From positions 34,524,501 through 34,588,500 of the forward strand of contig NC_088921.1 in NCBI RefSeq assembly GCF_038396675.1: DNA of 64,000 bases, given 5' to 3'. The translations under genes were made by a program, and so were the position numbers. Origin of the DNA: Hydra vulgaris. Lineage: Eukaryota; Cnidaria; Hydrozoa; Anthoathecata; Hydridae. The notes below the pieces were generated by a model. That model made no database searches, was not told the DNA's origin, and was given only the letters and a program-made list of their open reading frames with translations. This document shows, one piece after another, positions 57,538-64,000 of the stretch. The stretch's first letter is position 1, and each line of letters starts with the position of its first letter.

Positions 57538-58443
57538 CAGGCCTTGTTACGAGATTTCGCTGCGTAACGAAAACGCGTAACGCATTTCAAAGTAACTCAA
57601 CTCAGTAAATATATTTTGTATTGTAAGAAGTTGTATTCACTAGCATCTTTTCAAGTACCGCATTGTAATTAAAGTTATTTTATTAACGCATTAAAAATAA
57701 TACAAACAGTTTTTTCTCACTTTTACGAAAGTTACAAATAAAAGCTAAGTTCCTATTTGAAACATCATTTTTATTGCGTTTTTCAAATATGAACTAAATT
57801 GTATTTTTGAAAAAAATATTTTTTTCATAAAACGTAACATAATATTTGTTTATTTTTTTATAATTTTACAGTTAGTTTTTGGTTATTTTATTAACTGTTA
57901 TTTTGTGAACTCTTTTTAATAATGTTTTTAAACAAAGAGTTTTTTTTAATTATTTATCAGTTACCGATAACATATTCGTGATCATAATTTATTTTCATAA
58001 ATTAATTGAACGTCATTAAAATTTTACGTTATTGAATTAACAATAAACAAAATATCTTATTAATAAAATATTTACATCAAAATATTGTGCATTTTTTAAA
58101 CTATTATGACAAAAAATAATTTTTACATTAAAAAGGAATTTATATATTTAGTTCCTTAAGATAAAACTTAAAACACTTTATTTTTTAACTAATTTTTTAA
58201 AACAACAAAAAAATTATTAAACAAACTGTTTCTTCAACAAAAAATCTATTAGTTTACAATTGCGGTTAAATGCTTTTACTTACGACTTTATTTCTGAATA
58301 AACATCACGTAAACGATATCAAAAGATAATTTAAATATTCTAAAAGATAAAAGTTTTTGCGTAACGCAAAACTGCTGAAAGTGTAGGCAAATCGCCTTTT
58401 CGCAGGCAAAATGCGAGCTGCATAACGCTTCTTAACAAGGCCT
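57538..58443. mobile_element. MITE-like element, about 0.9 kb
   Basis: TIRs CAGGCCTTGTTACGA and (inverted) CAGGCCTTGTTAAGA, flanked by GCATAT on both sides (57532-57537 with CAT offset, 58438 onward). Interior AT-rich with GCGTAACGCA palindromes near both ends (57558-57590, 58360-58375). No coding capacity seen. Confidence 0.75.
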
Positions 58444-58600
<157 letters not shown>

Positions 58601-58603
58601 GCA

Positions 58604-60336
58604 TCATGGCGATACTTACTACAGGCCTTCCCGTCGCAAATCCATATTTTTGACTGGGGGTGGACAAAGTTAAGGAAAATATAAAAAATGGCTAAAAAAG
58701 TTAGCAAACTAATCCATTATTTTTAGTTAGTTTACTAATTTTAAAAGTACTGTATTAATGCACAAAATGCCTATTGCAGTTGATTAGTTGATTGCAGTTG
58801 ATTGATTAAATATAATCAAATTTAAATAAAACATATTGAAAAAAAGAATAAAATACAATTTTTTTCAGAATAATGAGTTGTAATTATTTAAAATCTAAAT
58901 CACAAAAGAATGAACAAACTTTAAAATAATGCAAAGGAAAAAAAGAAAAAAACATCTAAATATACACAATAATGTTGTAAAAAATTGTACATAATAATTT
59001 TTCAATATTATACAGATAACTTGAAAACATTTAATGTTCCTTATCAGACTTTGATGAAAAAAGCAAACAATTTTAAAGAAATATGTTTGATAATATAGAA
59101 CAATGTTTCTTTAACATATTAAAGTTATAAGTATCAGATATCATCATAAAAGTATTATAAAATTACTTTCTGCACATATTATTTTTCTCAATTTTAAAAA
59201 TAACGAAACAAAAAAATACCCATTGCACACAGCAACCGAGAGGTATAGAAATATTCCACATTTTGTTAACCATGGTTTTCCTTCAACTCTCTCAAATAAA
59301 TTAAAAAAAGCTTGATCCACCATAAGTATACAATTTCTATGATTCCTCTAAACTAAGAAACTTTCATTGTCATAGATGTAATTTTTGTCAATGTTTTTAC
59401 ACTTGGCAGTTTAAAACCTTTTCGTAACTGAAAACTTTAAAATCTTTTTGTAACTAATTGTATAAGCGAGACATTGAAAAATAGCAATAGGATCTGATTA
59501 TAGTTCTACATTATAAACTTTTTTACCTACTTTTGATGCACTCATAGATGTTATAAGATTTTGTAATATCAACTTTTAATGATCAATTTCAATGTTGTTC
59601 AGAAAGCAAATTGTTTCTTTAATTCTTGATTAGCGATCAAGATACGTAATATGATTTTTTGATAGTGAAGAAATAAAACAATAAACACCAGCATGAAAAT
59701 TTTCAAATTTAAAATTGCTAGAGATATGAACAGTAAACATAGGTATACAGTTAACATAAAAGAAATTTATTGAATGTTTAAAACATTACTTATAACAAAA
59801 GTTGCTACAGGACAAATTTATGATTTTTAATATCTTCACATAAAAAAATGAATGTAAACAAATCTTTTTTCAAATGTTGTGACAACTCATCACACTTTTC
59901 AGTTCTGATAGAAGACAACACTTCAGTTGTGAACCTTGGTTTTAAAGGTTAAGTTGGTACCACACTAGGCGGAATGTTTGGAAAAATTGAAGGAGGTTCA
60001 ACTGGTCTTTGAGGTTCAACTGGTCTTAAATAATTTTTAAAAAATTTTCTGGAAAATGTCTTTCACAGACAACATTATATGGTTTATTTGGAAAATTACT
60101 TCTTGGAATTGAATTTATCCAACAACTATCCAAGACTAAAAACTTGCACTTTATTTTTAGCATCATAATTTCCTCTGCATACAGGAACACAGCACTTTTT
60201 AACCATTTGTTGTAAAAATCAACTACTCACAAATCAAACTTTTAAAAAACTGAACTAAAATATCTTTCTACAAGATTGTCTGCCCCCAGTCAAAAATACA
60301 GATTCACGACGGGAAGGCCTGTAGTAAGTATCGCCA

Positions 60337-60340
<4 letters not shown>
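58604..60340 (-). mobile_element. 1.7-kb transposon carrying a THAP domain relic
   Basis: Inverted ends of about 57 bp: ATCATGGCGATACTTACTAC, AGGCCTTCCCGTCG and TATTTTTGACTGGGGG are present at 58604-58660 and, inverted, at 60283-60340. (TA)n lies outside both ends. Carries a minus-strand THAP-type gene relic near the right end. Confidence 0.8.
59560..60206 (-). pseudogene. THAP-domain transposon protein, broken
   Basis: From ATG 60206: VKKCCVPVCRGNYDAKNKVQ then VFSL, after a frameshift WINSIPRSNFPNKPYNVVCE then RHFPENF, then RPVEPPSIFPNIPPSVVP. This is the C2CH THAP zinc finger (CxxxC .. WxxxIPR .. CxxHF) with its PPSIFP tail. Downstream scraps LSSIRTEKCDELSQHLKKDL and (59330-59230) MVDQAFFNLFERVEGKPWL may be the remaining body. 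THAP fingers are the DNA-binding domain of P-element-type transposases; the family of this element is not proven. Confidence 0.7.
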
Positions 60341-60690
<350 letters not shown>

Positions 60691-60699
60691 TCCAAAAAA

Positions 60700-61670
60700 T
60701 CATGAACGGAAACTGGTATATATTTTGTCTATTATTTTTGTAATAATAAAACTGGCAGTCTCCAATGTGCTCTTATTTAATTCTAACCTATATAAATATT
60801 TTGTAAAAAAAAAAAGGTATATATTAGTAACGTTAACAAAGAATAAATTAAGTTTAAAGCGGAATCACGCATAGAACAAAAAAACTCAAATTTTAGTTAC
60901 TAGATAAATAAACTTTAACTCCTCGGAAAATATAAGTTTCAGCGGTATATACTTTTTTAAAAATAATATTTTAAACATTAGTGAAGCTTTCCAGTAAGTA
61001 ACTATATATCGTTGAGTTACAGCAATCGTTTAAATGCACTTCATGAATGATCATGCACAGAAGTCACACACGTAGATTGCAAATTTGTTAATTTCATGCA
61101 GATATTTTTGAGAAAATAAATTGCTTATGAGTATTTTAAGTGAAATATTATACTTCTATAACTCATACTTTACATATTTTCGATGAGAAATGGCAGTCAT
61201 CAATTATTTCTAGATAAAGTATAGCATTTTGAAATAAGTAGTATAGTATAAAATAATGAGATTTGCGAGGCTTTCTTAAGATTTATTGATTACAAGATTA
61301 GTACATCTGGTCTTAGTCTATCTCTAAATTTACTTGATACACTTCAAAAGATTTTTTGGACTTGATATTCAAAATCGTAGAGGCCAAAGGTATGATGGTG
61401 CAGGATGAATATAAAGGATGTATGAATATAAAGTATGGCAGGTGAATATAAAGGAATATAAATGCAGAGTGAATAAAACCTCTTAATCATAATGCTTTTT
61501 TTGTTCATTGTGCCATAAACTTAGTTTAGTTGTAGCACCTGTTCAAAAAGTGAAAAATCTTTGCCAAGTAAAAGAAATTTCTTATTTTTTTAACTTTTCG
61601 CCTAATCTTTTTATCCTAATCTAATTTCGTAGTAACTGTCTCAAAAAATATCTAATTCTAGACCAGGAAA
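60700..61670. other. RAD50 intron, no gene seen
   Basis: AT-rich. A degenerate repeat around GAATATAAAGGA (61398-61470). No RAD50 exon or transposon frame recognised. Confidence 0.4.
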
Positions 61671-61779
61671 AAATTATATATACGGGTAATTCCATGTAAA
61701 AGTGGGACAGTCATTTCAGTCACCCCTTGGATTTTCTTTCAACTTTAACAAGTGGTACCTATTAATAAAACATGAAAAA

Positions 61780-62290
61780 ATGCAAAATTTGAGCTCCCAA
61801 ATCCAAACGGTTCAAAAGTTATGATGTTTTGAAATTCAGCCTAAAACATTCTCCTTTTTTACAAAGTCTGCCATTATGGATTTTGTAGTTGTACTTTTAA
61901 TTGAATAATTTAAGATCTAGTAGAAGAATGTGGCTAAAAATTGGTACCTGACCTGAAAATGTAGATAAAATAGTGAAATTTGAATTTTTTGATAGTTATT
62001 TTTTTATCTTAAAATGGTCAGCTTTCATTAATTCGAAGAGTTGCCCAAGTCTCATGGATTCGATTTTTTTTCCAAATGAAGTAGGTGATCCTAGGCTATC
62101 TTTATAAAAAAGATAGTTTTGGTTTCTTAAAGCATAATAAAGATATGTCATTTTGAAATTTAGACAAAAAATTTCTGTATTTGGCCTCTATTCTCTATTA
62201 TAGATTTTATAGCGATACTTTTTGTGTGAATAATTCAAGTTCTACTAAAGAAATATGACTGAAAATTGGTACCTGACCATTTTTAAAGGT
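61780..62290. repeat. Imperfect direct repeat, period about 330 bp
   Basis: TTTTGAAATT..GATTTTGTAGTTGTACTTTT..AAGAATGTGGCTAAAAATTG then GTACCTGACC (to 61953) recurs as ..GATTTTATAGCGATACTTTT..AAGAAATATGACTGAAAATT then GGTACCTGACC (to 62278). Lies downstream of the broken gene at 62830-64000 and is probably part of the same element. Confidence 0.75.
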
Positions 62291-62829
62291 GTTGAATACA
62301 AAGATGAAGAGAAATTAACCTAATTCCTTATATACTTTAGAATAATTTTTGCATTTTAAAATGTCAACAGTCCTTTTTTTCTTCTTATAACCATAATTTG
62401 CATTTCACTTACTTCTGGAGTTGCCTTAACTCTCATTGTGAAATAAGATGCTTTGGAAAAGTTTAGGTCTCTGAAAGAAAATAAAAAATTATATTGCTTT
62501 GCAAAACTTGCATATTTATGATCAATATTTTCAAAAGTATACATGGAAATATAATTTACTATACAACACATTGAAAAAATAGTTTATTTTTTTATTATTC
62601 TAATAATTAGGTATTATTTCAAAATATTGGTTGCATGCTAAAATTTTAGGTTACATGCTCAAATGTTGTGTTAAAAAATAAGAAACTAAAATGCTAACTT
62701 TTTTGAAAAATATTAAAAACCTGCTTTATTGAATAAAGCTCAAAAATAAAACTGAAAAGGAATAACCAAATATTACTAAAATTGAAGTTTATATCATTTA
62801 AATAGTGAATGTAAAATACTAATCAACTT

Positions 62830-64000
62830 TCACTGAAAAGGTAAAACTTGTTCAAATAGAATTTCATCTTCTTTTAAGACTTGGTATTTACGCCCAGAAG
62901 ATGATGAAGGTGTTTTAACAAAAGAAATGACATTTATTCTTGGCACCCAGCAATTATCATCCCACTATGGCCAGTAGTATGACCGACTTAGATAATGTGG
63001 ATGCATAAACTTTACCATAAAATCGTCATTCCCTTTATTAATTTCAGAAACCATACCAAGCCAGTAAAAATTGTCATATTTGCAAAATAGGTATTGTGAC
63101 ATTATAACATTGTCAATTTTAATAATTTCATTTTTTATTTTTTGAGGAAGTCAAATGTTAGAGCAAAATCATCATCATCGGATACCCTTTTCATTTTTGT
63201 AATTGAATAAGAAGATGGTATAAATTGATGGAAACTTCTTGTCGCAGGAATAGTGGTTGCTGTTAAAAGTCTATCAGTAAGTTTGTTTCTTACTATCTCC
63301 ATTTCTTCAGCAGTGACATGCACAAACGTAATCCCACTGATTGACTTTTGACAGTATTCAAACATTGCTTGAGAAGACAGTATATGACCTGTGGTTGGAC
63401 TCTGCAAGCTAGCTGTTGCAACAAGCTTTTTAACAGTGCCACCTATTCCATTGCATGGAGATTTGCCATGGCTTGTTGCAAAGATGTTCCAGATGCAACG
63501 AACAGAAAAATCTTGAGCGTGGCAACATAAATTGTAAAAATGTTTGCAGTTTTTATACTGCCCTACACAGCCATCAGAAAAATAATGAATTTTTGTAATT
63601 GTGGGACAAAGATGAGTTTTTATATGATTAATGGTTTTATGCATAACTTCGTTGATAAATCCAACATCATGATTCAAATCATCTGAAATTACACAAAAAG
63701 AAGACTTTTCCAATTTCACAAGGGAACATTGACTCTTGCTCCAATGGTAACTCTGTATCTTGTCTTGTACTACAAAAGTGTAATTCTCTGAAAAATCTGC
63801 CAGTACAATAGCCTCATCAATACTAATTGTTTCTTTAAGATGCTTTAGATAGCTAGATTGTGATTTTACTATAAATGAATGAGAAGTAATATTATCAAGT
63901 TTTTCACACAGGAGCTCTATGAATTCATTTAATGGAAGTTTTATTGTTAATAGTTCAGTTTTATCTGTTGTTGTCCACTGTTTGAAATCCACTGACTGTT
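62830..64000 (-). pseudogene. Broken transposon-associated gene, runs off the right edge
   Basis: Open from at least 63992 to 63135: VLADFSENYTFVVQDK, ITKIHYFSDGCVGQYKN, FATSHGKSPCNGIGGTVKKL. After a frameshift at an A run near 63140 it continues SQYLFCKYDNFYWLGMVSEI, VKFMHPHYLSRSYYWP, a TAG (62965) and WDDNCWVPRINVISF to TGA 62830. ADFSEN and FSDG..QYKN look like the first two acidic positions of an RNase H fold, followed by a small SH3/Tudor-like domain. I know this architecture from repeat proteins of cnidarians, insects and fish, without a settled superfamily name. The N-terminus is outside the window. Confidence 0.65.

Overview
This window looks like nuclear DNA of a cnidarian, most likely Hydra (an inference from content, not a database match). 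It is very AT-rich, full of long (TA)n tracts, and packed with old and young transposons: hAT, Tc1/mariner, non-LTR elements, a tRNA-derived SINE and many MITEs. Its two recognisable host genes are split into many short exons with canonical GT..AG introns.

Host genes. Almost the whole window is two minus-strand DNA-repair genes in tandem. The last four exons of RAD50 lie at 54760-57443. HLTF (RAD5-type helicase, RING ubiquitin ligase and HIRAN protein) runs from its start codon at 53453 to its stop at 7037. I could place 18 HLTF exons covering about 1,020 codons in the domain order HIRAN, SNF2 N-half, RING, helicase C-half. Every junction keeps frame except exon 8 to exon 9. Fragments of a third, unrecognised minus-strand gene lie at 581-1755. 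The gene bodies are mostly introns filled with mobile DNA.

Mobile DNA, left to right. There is a degraded transposon gene (4458-5620), a LINE piece with two fold-back duplications (5736-6290) and a mariner-like MITE (9918-10347). These are followed by a Zaphod-like hAT relic (10696-12799) and a 3.36-kb element with DUF4806-like exons and arrays of subterminal repeats (12812-16172). Next come a LINE relic (18270-19200), a ZBED5-like hAT relic (19258-21699), a Tc1 relic (22170-23095) and a tRNA-Met-type SINE (23360-23575). A nearly full Tc1 element (23871-25895) is followed by a half copy in inverted orientation (25962-26879). After further Tc1 scraps, a cluster at 31843-36524 holds several MITEs around a 3.6-kb hAT-like element with TIRs over 200 bp and a long transposase frame (32249-35834). 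Beyond that are a second SINE, LINE 3' ends, more MITEs, a LINE copy between RAD50 exons (56016-57085), a THAP-domain element (58604-60340) and, at the right edge, a broken transposon gene (62830-64000).

Most notable observation. The Tc1 element at 23871-25895 carries, directly upstream of a TATA box and its transposase start, a decameric array reading TTCnnGAAnnTTC. That is the heat-shock-factor binding pattern in promoter-proximal position, so the transposon may carry a heat-shock promoter into the introns where it lands. Other items to check are the RAD50-HLTF tandem arrangement, the association of (TA)n tracts with transposon ends, the A12 frameshift in the hAT-like transposase, and the inverted Tc1 pair.
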